From positions 1-35,651 of the forward strand of contig JAYEJJ010000241.1 in assembly GCA_034660495.1 (NCBI GenBank): DNA of 35,651 nt. The letters run 5' to 3'. Shown here one piece after another: positions 25,221 through 33,575 of this stretch. Both the position numbers and the translations under genes were made by a program. Position 1 is the first letter of the stretch. Every line of letters begins with the position of its first letter. Below the pieces are notes generated by a model. That model made no database searches. It was not told the DNA's origin and worked only from the letters and a program-made list of their open reading frames with translations. Source of the DNA: DATFJZ01 sp034660495 (GTDB taxonomy: Bacteria; Desulfobacterota; Desulfobacteria; Desulfobacterales; Desulfobacteraceae).

Positions 25221-25595
25221 TCAGATTCTTTTCACCGGTCTGGGAAGAAGTGAATATTCCCTCGAAAAAAGAGGGCTTTTTTTTTTCCCCTTGTCTGTAT
25301 CCGGCTCTTCTTTGTAAATCAGCTTTTGTATCTGTTTGAGTATATACTCAATTTTACCAAAGGATTCCCCTTTTTTCAGAGCAATACTTAAATCCTTCAA
25401 CACCGGCTTATACGGAGAGGAATCATCCGTGAACATGTCCAGGATATAGGGAAAATATTTTCTATAAATTTTTTCACTGGATTCATACTGCTCTTCCAGG
25501 ATATTGATGTCTTTTAAAAGGCTGTTTTTCTGAGACTGAAGTTTTTCGACTCGAGAACTTAATTCATAAATTGTTTTATTTTTTTTATCAGACAT
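25221..25595 (-). CDS. N-terminal part of the frameshifted diguanylate cyclase
   Basis: From ATG 25595 (MSDKKNKTIYELSS, with AAAGGTG 6 bases upstream) this frame encodes a coiled-coil segment followed by a helical domain (YRKYFPYILDMF ... SIALKKGESFGKIEYILKQI). That arrangement resembles the N-terminal domain of soluble GGDEF proteins. After DTDKGKKK the natural reading moves to the -1 frame; if it does not, translation ends with a short unrelated tail (SPLFSREYSLLPRPVKRI). A start 19 codons upstream is open but lacks support. On its own it would be a 124-residue protein without an enzymatic domain. Confidence 0.75.
   Translation of the reverse strand: MSDKKNKTIYELSSRVEKLQSQKNSLLKDINILEEQYESSEKIYRKYFPYILDMFTDDSSPYKPVLKDLSIALKKGESFGKIEYILKQIQKLIYKEEPDTDKGKKKSPLFSREYSLLPRPVKRI
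25259..25286 (-). other. A10 slippage site with adjoining hairpin inside diguanylate cyclase gene
   Basis: On the coding strand, ten A residues (25286-25277) are read AAA AAA AAA in the N-terminal frame and are followed after one G by the hairpin CCCTC-TTTTTTC-GAGGG (25275-25259). A -1 shift, or one extra A in the mRNA, joins the two halves exactly: DKGKKK is followed by KPSFFEG. A long A-run is a known setting for transcriptional slippage, for -1 ribosomal shifting (A AAA AAA) and for phase-variable mutation, but also for sequencing error. Confidence 0.7.
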
Positions 25596-25662
25596 AAAAT
25601 CACCTTTAACTCTAATGATCCCGTTTTTTATACATGATGCAAGTAATACCACGGCACCCCTT

Positions 25663-26643
25663 TTAATTGCAAGGAGATTGATATTTTGACTGTTCTCCGA
25701 GTTTTACGGCCAGATAACCGTCAATAATCAAATGCACAATATGATGAACAACGCAGACCAGCAGGGCAGATCCATATTCAGGAAAAAGGGTGACTTGAAG
25801 AATCACTGAAAGGGGAAGTGTTTTTTGAGATCCCATGAATATCTGACTTTCCCGCCGGCCCTTTTTGATTTTAAACAGATAGGATAAAATAAAGGAAAAT
25901 AACAGAAGCAGAAGGTGAAACACTACCACCATAAGAATTACACTGAATAAAGACCCGGTCTTTTGTATAAAAACGTTCCTGGACCCTGATGCAGCCATAA
26001 AAACAATACAGATGACAAAAACCTGATTGGCTGCCTGCAGGATCTTCAGCTGTTTATCATGAATTTTTCCGTAACATGCCTTTATGGCCATGCCTGATGC
26101 CATGGGGATAAGCACAAGAAAGAACAGTTTTTTCATGATGGCATATTGATCAATATTTACTATTGTTTTTTCTCCAAAAAAGGAAAGCAGGATAGATAAA
26201 ACAAAGGGAATGGAAACAATGGATATAAAATTGGCCAGAATGGTTATAAACAACGCATGGGCCATATTGCCCCCTGCCCTGCCAGTCATGACCACACCAC
26301 TGGAAAGGGTTGTGGGCATAACAGACACAATAAACATACCAATAACAACCCCGGTTTCAACCGGCAGAACGCTTAATGCTGCAGCAGATAACGGGGAAAC
26401 AATAAAAATGACAAACAATGCCGTTGCCGTTACCTTGACATCTCTGATACCGGCTCTGATCTGTTCTGTTTTAATAATGATACCGGAAAAGAGAAATATA
26501 ATAAAAATCACTAAATCCGGACCATAATGGGTTTTGAAAAAAAATCCAATGTCTGGCAATGTGCCGGTTCTGTCTGCCATGACACTCATAAAAACAAACA
26601 CAAGACCGATTAAAAACCACTGCTGCTTTATCTTTTCTATCAA
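25663..26643 (-). CDS. Bile acid:sodium symporter-like (SBF family) membrane protein
   Basis: A 326-residue integral membrane protein with about nine or ten hydrophobic helices. It has the family phrase SVMPTTLSSGVVMTGRAGGN and a later MGSQKTLPLS, as in the YfeH-like branch of the SBF superfamily. These are sodium-coupled organic anion carriers or relatives; the substrate cannot be told from sequence. The start is TTG, supported by AAAGGAG about 8 bases upstream. It is 67 bases before the diguanylate cyclase gene on the same strand, so co-transcription is possible. Confidence 0.88.
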   Translation of the reverse strand: MIEKIKQQWFLIGLVFVFMSVMADRTGTLPDIGFFFKTHYGPDLVIFIIFLFSGIIIKTEQIRAGIRDVKVTATALFVIFIVSPLSAAALSVLPVETGVVIGMFIVSVMPTTLSSGVVMTGRAGGNMAHALFITILANFISIVSIPFVLSILLSFFGEKTIVNIDQYAIMKKLFFLVLIPMASGMAIKACYGKIHDKQLKILQAANQVFVICIVFMAASGSRNVFIQKTGSLFSVILMVVVFHLLLLLFSFILSYLFKIKKGRRESQIFMGSQKTLPLSVILQVTLFPEYGSALLVCVVHHIVHLIIDGYLAVKLGEQSKYQSPCN

Positions 26644-26703
26644 AGTAAACTCCTTTATTCTGTAAAAACATGATAATCAAGTAGTAGTGAAACACTGATA
26701 AGC

Positions 26704-26732
26704 TTCATATTACAATGGCAGTTTTCCGTCAA
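26704..26732 (-). promoter_or_regulatory. Candidate promoter for the SBF-family gene
   Basis: On the minus strand TTGACG (26732-26727), a 17-base spacer and TATGAA (26709-26704) lie about 60 bases before the TTG start of the transporter gene. The match is moderate. Confidence 0.35.
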
Positions 26733-26872
26733 TAGGCATCCCTGGAAACATTATAAAAAAAAATATCCCCTGATCAAACCATCGGCCAGACAAGGTCAAG
26801 AAAGACCTGAGCCTCTTGGACGAAACCATGATCAAGACCAGAAAACAAGCTGTACAATAAAAATTTTAAATC

Positions 26873-26900
26873 TTGACGTTTTTGCCGCAGATGGTATGTT
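26873..26900 (+). promoter_or_regulatory. Candidate promoter upstream of tolC and repeat copy C
   Basis: TTGACG (26873-26878), 16 bases and TATGTT (26895-26900) form a moderate promoter 265 bases before tolC. It would transcribe through dispersed repeat copy C. The 520-base divergent gap (26644-27164) otherwise holds only a short AGGTC/GACCT hairpin near 26800 and that repeat; I see no gene in it. Confidence 0.3.
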
Positions 26901-26971
26901 TTGGAATTTGACAGGGTCGAAAATTTTTATCTAATATGCCCCATTGGTGCAACGCAGGAAACGGGCAAAAA

Positions 26972-27030
26972 GACAGGCAACCGCTGGGGGCGGCGGTATT
27001 CAAAAAACTTGATGACCGAGTTATAAGTAG
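26972..27030 (+). repeat. Dispersed repeat, copy C
   Basis: This copy has the core GACAGGCAACCGCTGGGGGC (26972-26991), then GGCGGTATTCAAAAAACTTG, ATGACCGAGTTATAAGTAG. A weaker match to the repeat's leading block (GCAGGAAACG) lies about 20 bases upstream of the core. It sits between the SBF-family gene and tolC, on the same strand as tolC and about 135 bases before its start. Confidence 0.75.
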
Positions 27031-27164
27031 GTGGACATATATATTTACCCATCCTTGCAATATTTAAACTCTTTAAATTAGAGTGTTTATGGCTTTCGAG
27101 ATAGGTAAAAACATTAGTCCAGGTACTTAGTACTTATTTCACATAAAAAGGGGCGCAGGAGATA

Positions 27165-28499
27165 GTGTTCAGACATTTTTATAGTATCAATTTACTTGTT
27201 CTGGTTTTTTTACTGTTCTCAGGACAGAATGTGTCCGCTTCAGAACCGGAACGTCCCCCCCATGTCCGGGAATACACCCTTTCTGATCTGTGCAGGACAG
27301 CCTGCAAAACAGCGGAACAGATCAAAATCCAGGAAAACGATCTTTTTATTGCACAGGAAGACAGAAAAAGAGCTTTATCGGTTTTAATGCCCAGGGCCAC
27401 GGCCTTTGGGTCCTGTTCCCTGAACAGGGAACCGGATGAATACAGTCCTGACATCAACGCTTTCGGCGTTAAACTCAATCAGAGTTTTACCTTGAACGGC
27501 AAAGAGATTATTGCCCTTGGCATGTCTGAAGATGCCATTGATGAGCAATCACTGCTGGTTAAAGCGGTTACATCTGATTATATACTTGAAATCGCCAGGG
27601 CTTACTACCGGATTCTCAGCACCCAGCGGTACGTGGAAATTGCAAAAAGTGATGTCCAAAGACTTGAAAAACACAGACAGGCGGTTCAGGAACGGCTTAA
27701 TGTGGGACAGGTCACCAAAACAGCGCTTTTCAGGGCAGAGGCTGAACTTTCAGGTGCCAGAACATCCCTTGTAAAATCTGAAAACGGATTTAAACTTGCA
27801 AAAGCATCCCTGCAAAGACTTGTGGAAATTGATAAACACTTCCGTATCTCCAATAACGACATCAAAGCCCTGAAAAACTTTGTATATTCCTATGAGGAAC
27901 TCAAACAGACCTCACTGGAAAAAAGGGCTGAAATCAAGGCAGCAGCGCAGAAAGTAAACATTGCCGAAAAAAATATCCAATATACCAAGGGTGCATACTG
28001 GCCCAGCCTTTCCATTGAAGGCGCTTATACCAATTCCAGTTTTGAATTTGACTCACCCAGATATGGTACCACTGTCAGCGAAGATGCAGAAAACAGCAGC
28101 ATTGAAGCCAATCTCACCTTTACCATGTTTGACGGGGGATTAAGAGCTGCAGAAGTGCGCCAGGCCCTTGCAGACAAAAAAAAAGCAGATCTTGCGCTGG
28201 AGATGCAGAAAAAGCAGATCATCCTTGAGACAAAAAGAGCCTGGCTTGACTATGAAACCGCCATCAGTGTCCTCTTAACCCTTAAAGATGAACTCAAATC
28301 TGCCCGGGAAAACTTCAATTCCGTAAACATGCAGTTCAGATACGGCATGGCAGACTCTGTTGATATGATGGATGCCAACACCCTTCTGGTAAAAGCGGAA
28401 AGGGAGCTTTCCGATGCTGAATACAGCCACGCCTTTTCCATTCTGGAAATCATGAGGGCAAGGGGAGATATTGTTGCTGTATTAACCGCAAATCCGTAA
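27165..28499 (+). CDS. TolC-family outer membrane efflux protein
   Basis: A 444-residue outer-membrane channel protein with an N-terminal signal peptide (hydrophobic about 8-20, likely cleaved near NVSA-SEP). It has two long alpha-helical repeats typical of TolC: the first around LEIARAYYRILSTQRYVEIA and the second around KKQIILETKRAWLDYETAI. Each is followed by a beta segment (LNQSFTLNGKE, EANLTFTMFDGG). It would export substrates with an inner-membrane pump and adaptor, but neither gene is adjacent, so its partner is encoded elsewhere. The start is GTG, with GGAG 6 bases upstream. A convergent pyrG lies downstream. Confidence 0.9.
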   Translation: MFRHFYSINLLVLVFLLFSGQNVSASEPERPPHVREYTLSDLCRTACKTAEQIKIQENDLFIAQEDRKRALSVLMPRATAFGSCSLNREPDEYSPDINAFGVKLNQSFTLNGKEIIALGMSEDAIDEQSLLVKAVTSDYILEIARAYYRILSTQRYVEIAKSDVQRLEKHRQAVQERLNVGQVTKTALFRAEAELSGARTSLVKSENGFKLAKASLQRLVEIDKHFRISNNDIKALKNFVYSYEELKQTSLEKRAEIKAAAQKVNIAEKNIQYTKGAYWPSLSIEGAYTNSSFEFDSPRYGTTVSEDAENSSIEANLTFTMFDGGLRAAEVRQALADKKKADLALEMQKKQIILETKRAWLDYETAISVLLTLKDELKSARENFNSVNMQFRYGMADSVDMMDANTLLVKAERELSDAEYSHAFSILEIMRARGDIVAVLTANP

Positions 28500-28577
28500 C
28501 AAAAAACAGTTTATCCTGCCCTGTGAAGCCATTTTGCTGTGCAAATTTACGTACAGATTTTTCCAGCCTGTAGGCAG

Positions 28578-28599
28578 ACCTGTCTGAATCAGGTTTTTT
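28578..28599 (+). terminator. Candidate terminator after tolC
   Basis: ACCTG (28578-28582) pairs with CAGGT (28590-28594) around a 7-base loop, followed by six T. The stem is short. It overlaps the last codons of the convergent pyrG gene. Confidence 0.4.
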
Positions 28600-30244
28600 G
28601 GGACTCTTCCTGACTGTTTTTCAAACTTGCCTTGATGAATTCCCGGAAAAGGGGATGGGGATTATCAGGCCGGGACTTGAATTCCGGATGAAACTGGCAC
28701 CCCAGAAACCAGGGATGATCCTTTAATTCAACGATTTCAACAAGTTCATTGTCCGGAGAAGTGCCGCTGATGAACAGTCCTGCATTGACAAGGGGCTCCC
28801 GGTATTCATTGTTAAATTCATACCGGTGCCGGTGCCGTTCAGAAATCTGTTCTTCCCTGTAGGCCTTCATTGCAAAGCTGTCCTGTAAAAGGGTGCAGGG
28901 ATAGGCGCCAAGGCGCATGGTTCCGCCTTTGTCTGAATTGCTGTCCCGCTTTTCAATCTGTTTTGATTGCGCGTCATACCATTCCGTCATAAGGTATATC
29001 ACGGGATAGGGGGTATTGGGATCAAATTCAGAACTGTTGGCATCATCCATATCAGCCACATGTCTTGCAAATTCTATAACAGCCATGTGCATGCCAAGGC
29101 ATATACCAAAAAACGGGACCTTATTGATCCTTGCGTATTTTACACCCAGGATCTTTCCTTCAATGCCCCTGGACCCGAATCCACCTGGCACAAGAATGCC
29201 ATCTGCCTTTCCGAGTTTTTCCTCAAGATTGTCATCCTTGAGCGTGCTGGAATCGATAAATTTAGGATTGACCTTTGTATCGTTTGAGATTCCGCCATGG
29301 CTGAGGGCCTCATTAAGACTCTTATAGGATTCAGTCAGATCAACATACTTCCCCACTATGGCAATATCTATGGAGAACCTCGGATTTTTCAGTTTGTGTA
29401 CCATGTCCCGCCATTCATCAAGCATAGGAGCCCTTGCCCATATATTGAGTTTCTTGAGAATCTTGTCCCCAAGTCCCTCGCTGTTGTAAACAAGGGGAAC
29501 CTCGTAGATACAGTCCACATCCTTGGCTGTAAACACCGCATCATCATCCACATTGCAGAACAGGGCAATTTTTGACTTCAGCTCGGGCCCCAGTATGGTT
29601 TCAGTCCTGCACAAAAGGATATCCGGCTGAATACCGATACTTCTCAACTCCTTGACACTGTGCTGGGTGGGTTTTGTTTTCATTTCACCGGCTGATTTAA
29701 TATAGGGCACCAGGGTCAGGTGAACATAAATCAGGTTGTGCTTGCCCACGTCCGCCTTAAACTGTCTGATGGCCTCAAGAAAAGGAAGGGACTCTATATC
29801 ACCTATGGTGCCTCCGATTTCGACAATCACCACATCTGCATCCCCTGATACCAGGGAAATACTCCGCTTGATCTCATCGGTTATATGGGGAACCACCTGA
29901 ACCGTTCCCCCGAGATATTCCCCCCTGCGTTCCTTGGTAATAACGGAGTTGTATATTTTCCCGGTGGTAAAATTATTGTTCTTCCCCAGCCTGGCCCTGG
30001 TAAAGCGTTCATAATGACCAAGGTCAAGATCTGTTTCCGCACCGTCATCTGTAACAAAGACCTCTCCGTGCTGAAACGGATTCATAGTGCCTGGATCAAC
30101 ATTTATATAGGGATCCAGCTTTTGAATGGTAACAGAAAGGCCGCGGCTTTCCAGCAGCAGCCCGATGGCAGCAGATGCCAGCCCCTTGCCAAGGGAGGAA
30201 ACCACACCTCCGGTTACAAAAATATACTTGGACGTATCAGACAT
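28589..30244 (-). CDS. pyrG: CTP synthase
   Basis: Amidates UTP to CTP using glutamine and ATP. The N-terminal synthase domain opens with FVTGGVVSSLGKGLASAAIG and contains the EIGGTIGDIES block. The C-terminal glutaminase domain has LVPGGFGSRG, the nucleophile elbow FGICLGMH and the catalytic HPEF. At 551 residues it is full length. GAGGAA lies 5 bases before the ATG. It completes the pyrimidine theme with pyrB and pyrC but is a separate unit, lying 130 bases after the LolA-like gene on the same strand. Two AGCCATCAC direct repeats (30271-30279, 30285-30293) lie just before its start. Confidence 0.97.
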   Translation of the reverse strand: MSDTSKYIFVTGGVVSSLGKGLASAAIGLLLESRGLSVTIQKLDPYINVDPGTMNPFQHGEVFVTDDGAETDLDLGHYERFTRARLGKNNNFTTGKIYNSVITKERRGEYLGGTVQVVPHITDEIKRSISLVSGDADVVIVEIGGTIGDIESLPFLEAIRQFKADVGKHNLIYVHLTLVPYIKSAGEMKTKPTQHSVKELRSIGIQPDILLCRTETILGPELKSKIALFCNVDDDAVFTAKDVDCIYEVPLVYNSEGLGDKILKKLNIWARAPMLDEWRDMVHKLKNPRFSIDIAIVGKYVDLTESYKSLNEALSHGGISNDTKVNPKFIDSSTLKDDNLEEKLGKADGILVPGGFGSRGIEGKILGVKYARINKVPFFGICLGMHMAVIEFARHVADMDDANSSEFDPNTPYPVIYLMTEWYDAQSKQIEKRDSNSDKGGTMRLGAYPCTLLQDSFAMKAYREEQISERHRHRYEFNNEYREPLVNAGLFISGTSPDNELVEIVELKDHPWFLGCQFHPEFKSRPDNPHPLFREFIKASLKNSQEESQKT

Positions 30245-30377
30245 TATTCCTCACATTTTTTTTATATCAAAGCCATCACCTGTCAGCCATCACTACTCAG
30301 CTAACAGCTTTCATGCTTTGTTGTGCCTGTCAAGGCATGGTCGTTATAAAAAGCCTTTGCATATTGAGGCTGGCCGG

Positions 30378-31271
30378 CTAATCTGCGCTGCTGCGCTTAT
30401 ATATATGGTCAATATCAAAAAAGTCCACTGGAAAATCTGCTTCAAGTCTGAAGGATTCAACATCGATCAGAAAACAGGGCACTTTGTTCAGGGACACTTT
30501 TATATCCATGGGATACCAGGTCCTGCTGACTCTATGCCAGTTTTCATATATAATTTCCACCAGATTCTGGTTTGTTCTCACAATATACCGGACCGGAAAA
30601 AACGTATCCTTATCCACCCATAAACTCGATGCCGGCTCTTTTCCAGGGCAGATACTGCCAACCACATAACAGATTTTATCCCTGAACCGCTGCAGGGAGG
30701 ATGTATTGACATCAACCCCGTTGTCTGCCAGCCGGTTTAAAAGTGCTTTTCTGTCCCGCAGTCGCAGAATATCCAAATAATATTCTTCAACGGATGGATT
30801 TTCTGCCGCAATTTTATTGTCCACCACTTTGATAAATCTGCTGTCAGAAAAAACAGTGAGAGTGCGGCCGCGGCTGGACTGCGCCTCACAGCGCATTCTG
30901 CCTGGATAGGACAGCCACAGGGTTTCCTTTAAATTGAAAATTTGAGCATTTTCTCCCATGCTGCTGTTTTCAATGCCTGCAGAAGTATTGGCAGATACAT
31001 CAGGGTTCTGCATGTCCGGGGCATCATCAAGGCCCGGGAAAAAAGGAATTTTTCCAGAAATGTCATCTGAATGAACGTTTTCCAGCACTGTCTTCTGCTG
31101 ATGGACCACAAGGCCGGACGGCTCAACTATATTCCTGGTTACAAGATCGAGAATATGCGGTCCCTGGAGCACATAAGCAGATCCTGTCCCAGAGAAAAAA
31201 AACAAAACCCCTGCAGCCTGAAAAAAAGCACAAAACCACTGGAACAGACAAAGAAAAGACCTTTTATTCAT
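30378..31271 (-). CDS. LolA-like periplasmic protein encoded after enolase
   Basis: A 297-residue exported protein with a signal peptide (hydrophobic about 8-31). A beta-rich body follows, with phrases found in outer-membrane lipoprotein-carrier (LolA/LolB-fold) proteins: LWLSYPGRMRCEAQSSRG, SSLWVDKDTFFPVRYIVR and YPMDIKVSLNKVP. It may bind lipid or lipoprotein in the periplasm. It is too divergent to call LolA, and no lipobox cysteine is seen. Its start is 6 bases after the eno stop without its own ribosome binding site, so it is probably coupled to eno. Confidence 0.65.
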   Translation of the reverse strand: MNKRSFLCLFQWFCAFFQAAGVLFFFSGTGSAYVLQGPHILDLVTRNIVEPSGLVVHQQKTVLENVHSDDISGKIPFFPGLDDAPDMQNPDVSANTSAGIENSSMGENAQIFNLKETLWLSYPGRMRCEAQSSRGRTLTVFSDSRFIKVVDNKIAAENPSVEEYYLDILRLRDRKALLNRLADNGVDVNTSSLQRFRDKICYVVGSICPGKEPASSLWVDKDTFFPVRYIVRTNQNLVEIIYENWHRVSRTWYPMDIKVSLNKVPCFLIDVESFRLEADFPVDFFDIDHIYKRSSAD

Positions 31272-31277
31272 CAGTTT

Positions 31278-32549
31278 TCACACAAACAGGTTTTCAGGAA
31301 AACAGGCGCTGCTGCCAAGTTCCTCTTCAATCCTGATCAGTTGATTATACTTGGCCACTCTGTCGCTCCTGGAAAGGGAGCCGGTTTTGATTTGAGAACT
31401 GTTCACCCCGACGGCAAGATCCGCAATAAAGGTATCCTCTGTTTCACCGGATCTGTGGGAAACAACCGTGGTATAACCGAATTCTCTGGCAAGCTGAATG
31501 GTATCAAGGGTCTCTGTAACCGTCCCGATCTGATTCAGCTTTATCAAAATGGAATTACCGATGCCGTCACCAATCCCTTTTTTAAAAATATCAGGATTGG
31601 TCACAAACACATCATCCCCGACAATCTGTATTCTGTCTCCCAGGCGCTGGGTCATCATTTTCCAGTTCTCCCAGTCCTGTTCAGCAAGACCGTCCTCCAG
31701 GGACACCAGGGGATATTTTTGTATCAGTGACTCATAATAATCCACCAGTTCCTCTGCTGTACGCTCTTTTCCCTCGGAAGCAAACATGTATTTTCCATTG
31801 TTGTAAAATTCATTGGCTGCGGCATCCAGGGCAATGCCTATATCCTTGCCGGCCCGGTATCCGGCAGATTCAACAGCCTGGATGATCAGTTCCAGTGCCG
31901 CTTCATTGGTTTTCAGATCCGGAGCAAAACCGCCTTCATCCCCCACAGCGGTGCTCAACCCCTTGTCCTTTAATATTTTTTTTAAGGCATGAAACACTTC
32001 AGCTCCCATGCGCACGGCATCCACAATGGAGGAGGCGCCAAAAGGCGAAATCATGAACTCCTGAATATCAAGATTATTGGCAGCATGGACACCGCCGTTA
32101 ATGATATTCATCATGGGTACGGGCAGGGTTCTGGCGTTAATCCCGCCAATATGCCTGTACAATGGAATCTCACAGGCATTGGCTGCAGCCCTTGCCGCAG
32201 CCATGGAAACTCCGAGAAAGGCATTGGCCCCAAGCCTTGACTTGTTGTCCGTGCCGTCAATATCAATCATGGTGATATCAAGACCCGACTGATCTGTGGC
32301 ATCAAATCCTATTATTTCAGGGGCAATGACCTCATTTACATTGATAACCGCATTGAGAACCCCTTTGCCGTTGTAGCGGTTCGGGGCATTGTCCCTCATT
32401 TCAAGCGCTTCCCTGGTTCCGGTTGACGCCCCGGAAGGAACCGCTGCCCGGCCCTGGGCACCGCATGCCAGAACCACATCCACCTCCACTGTGGGATTTC
32501 CCCGGGAATCCAGTATTTCCCTTGCTTTAACCTCAATAATTTCCGTCAT
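31278..32549 (-). CDS. eno: Enolase
   Basis: Converts 2-phosphoglycerate to phosphoenolpyruvate. Signature blocks are present: GVHAANNLDIQEFMISPFG, VSLEDGLAEQDWENW with the metal-binding acidic residues, LIKLNQIGTVTETLD with the catalytic lysine, and SHRSGETEDTFIADLAVG. Length is 423. A strong AGGGGG stands before the ATG. With gap, tpiA and the PPi-phosphofructokinase it covers much of lower glycolysis and gluconeogenesis in the window. A LolA-like gene follows in the same transcript. Confidence 0.97.
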   Translation of the reverse strand: MTEIIEVKAREILDSRGNPTVEVDVVLACGAQGRAAVPSGASTGTREALEMRDNAPNRYNGKGVLNAVINVNEVIAPEIIGFDATDQSGLDITMIDIDGTDNKSRLGANAFLGVSMAAARAAANACEIPLYRHIGGINARTLPVPMMNIINGGVHAANNLDIQEFMISPFGASSIVDAVRMGAEVFHALKKILKDKGLSTAVGDEGGFAPDLKTNEAALELIIQAVESAGYRAGKDIGIALDAAANEFYNNGKYMFASEGKERTAEELVDYYESLIQKYPLVSLEDGLAEQDWENWKMMTQRLGDRIQIVGDDVFVTNPDIFKKGIGDGIGNSILIKLNQIGTVTETLDTIQLAREFGYTTVVSHRSGETEDTFIADLAVGVNSSQIKTGSLSRSDRVAKYNQLIRIEEELGSSACFPENLFV

Positions 32550-32633
32550 GTTTCCCCCTGTTTTTTTATTTTAAAATGGATGAATCAAATTCAATCATTA
32601 TGCATTGCCTGGTTGTATCTGCCATCACCGCTA

Positions 32634-32662
32634 TATTTACTCTCTATAAAAAATTATGTCAA
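32634..32662 (-). promoter_or_regulatory. Candidate sigma-70 promoter for eno
   Basis: On the minus strand a perfect -35 TTGACA (32662-32657), a 17-base spacer and TAAATA (32639-32634) lie about 85 bases before the eno start. Confidence 0.45.
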
Positions 32663-32977
32663 GAATTGCAAAAATTATGGGACAGCCATCCGCAGTTTGT
32701 CTGGTTGCTGGCCCAGAAATCTGGAAAACCCTTTGCAGAAGCAAAACTGTTCATCAGGCTGTGCATATCATCGTGGGAAGCTGATGTTCCTCAAATTTGC
32801 TCTGCAGTTCGGAATTGACCGTTTGCAAGCTCTTCGTTCAAAGACTGGCGTTCTTCCTTATGAATTTTAAAGTGATGGCTGCCTCAACATCTCTTTTTTG
32901 GGCCTTAATTCTTTTGACCAACTCCTCTTCAGGGCAAACAAGATGAATGACCTTTGAGGGAAATGCTGTCTTTATAT

Positions 32978-33020
32978 TTGTTATCAAAAACTTGACATTT
33001 TGTATCAAATTAGATAACAA
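32978..33020 (+). promoter_or_regulatory. Promoter-like TTGACA flanked by 8-base inverted repeat
   Basis: TTGTTATC (32978-32985) and GATAACAA (33013-33020) are perfect inverted arms that bracket a consensus TTGACA (32992-32997). A 17-base spacer would put the -10 at TAACAA, a poor match, inside the right arm. This looks like a regulated promoter for something that once lay between here and the antitoxin gene. Confidence 0.35.
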
Positions 33021-33174
33021 TTATTACAATGACATGGTCAATTGAATTCTACAATAGCAAAGTCAGAACCCAGACCCAAATTATCATCCTGCACACCATT
33101 ATCAAAAAAAGGAAAGAAAGCCCCTAAAAAAGATATGGATCTTACAATCAAAAGAATGAAGGAGATACAAAATG

Positions 33175-33278
33175 GGGCATCCTTCATACGTACTTTACAC
33201 TTTTTGAGAGAATGCCCTGTTTAAAGAGATTTTTTCTAAAAGACTGTAAACTACTTTTAGCTGATATGAAGGATGCCC
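33175..33278. repeat. 14-base inverted repeat spanning the antitoxin start
   Basis: GGGCATCCTTCATA (33175-33188) and TATGAAGGATGCCC (33265-33278) are perfect inverted arms 76 bases apart. The right arm contains the ribosome binding site (AAGGA) of the helix-turn-helix gene. The left arm is also next to an ATG with GGAG before it, but that frame stops after 11 codons. Confidence 0.6.
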
Positions 33279-33281
33279 AAA

Positions 33282-33575
33282 ATGGCTGAAGATCTGAATT
33301 TTGAAAATTTCAAGAAAAAGGCCTTGAAAAATCCCGGTGTAAAAAAAGAGTATGACACCCTTGAGCCGGTTTTTGAACTGCGTCGAAAATTGATCCGGCT
33401 GAGGATGGAAAAAGGGATGACTCAGGAGCAGCTTGCCGAAAAAATGGGAACCAGGCGAAGCAATATCTCCAGGCTTGAGGCTGGAGAGAATGTGTCATTT
33501 CCCACGTTAAAAACAATTTCAAAATATGCCGAGGCCTTGGGCTATAAAGTTAAAGTTGAATTTGAACCTGTGTAA
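33282..33575 (+). CDS. HigA-like XRE-family antitoxin / regulator
   Basis: A 97-residue protein with a classical helix-turn-helix (MTQEQLAEKMGTRRSNISRL then EAGENVSFPTLKTISKYAEA) in the C-terminal half, as in HigA-type antitoxins that follow a HigB/RelE toxin. I start at the second ATG (MAEDLNFENFKKK) because AAGGA lies 9 bases before it; the first ATG, three codons upstream, is too close to that site. No toxin gene is visible upstream, where only short frames and inverted repeats remain, so it appears to be an orphan. Self-repression through the flanking inverted repeat is plausible. Confidence 0.82.
   Translation: MAEDLNFENFKKKALKNPGVKKEYDTLEPVFELRRKLIRLRMEKGMTQEQLAEKMGTRRSNISRLEAGENVSFPTLKTISKYAEALGYKVKVEFEPV

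Larger units (their letters stand above)
32663..33281. other. Intergenic stretch with no convincing gene
   Basis: Overlapping short frames on both strands here (60 to 96 codons) show no family resemblance, and none has both a good start and plausible composition. The stretch may hold remnants of a decayed gene next to the lone antitoxin downstream. It contains two inverted repeats, listed separately (32978-33020 and 33175-33278). Confidence 0.45.

Noticed and set aside
32576..33020. Several 60 to 96 codon frames on both strands after eno
   Set aside because: They overlap each other and lack motifs and convincing starts. They may be decayed remnants but I cannot assign a family.
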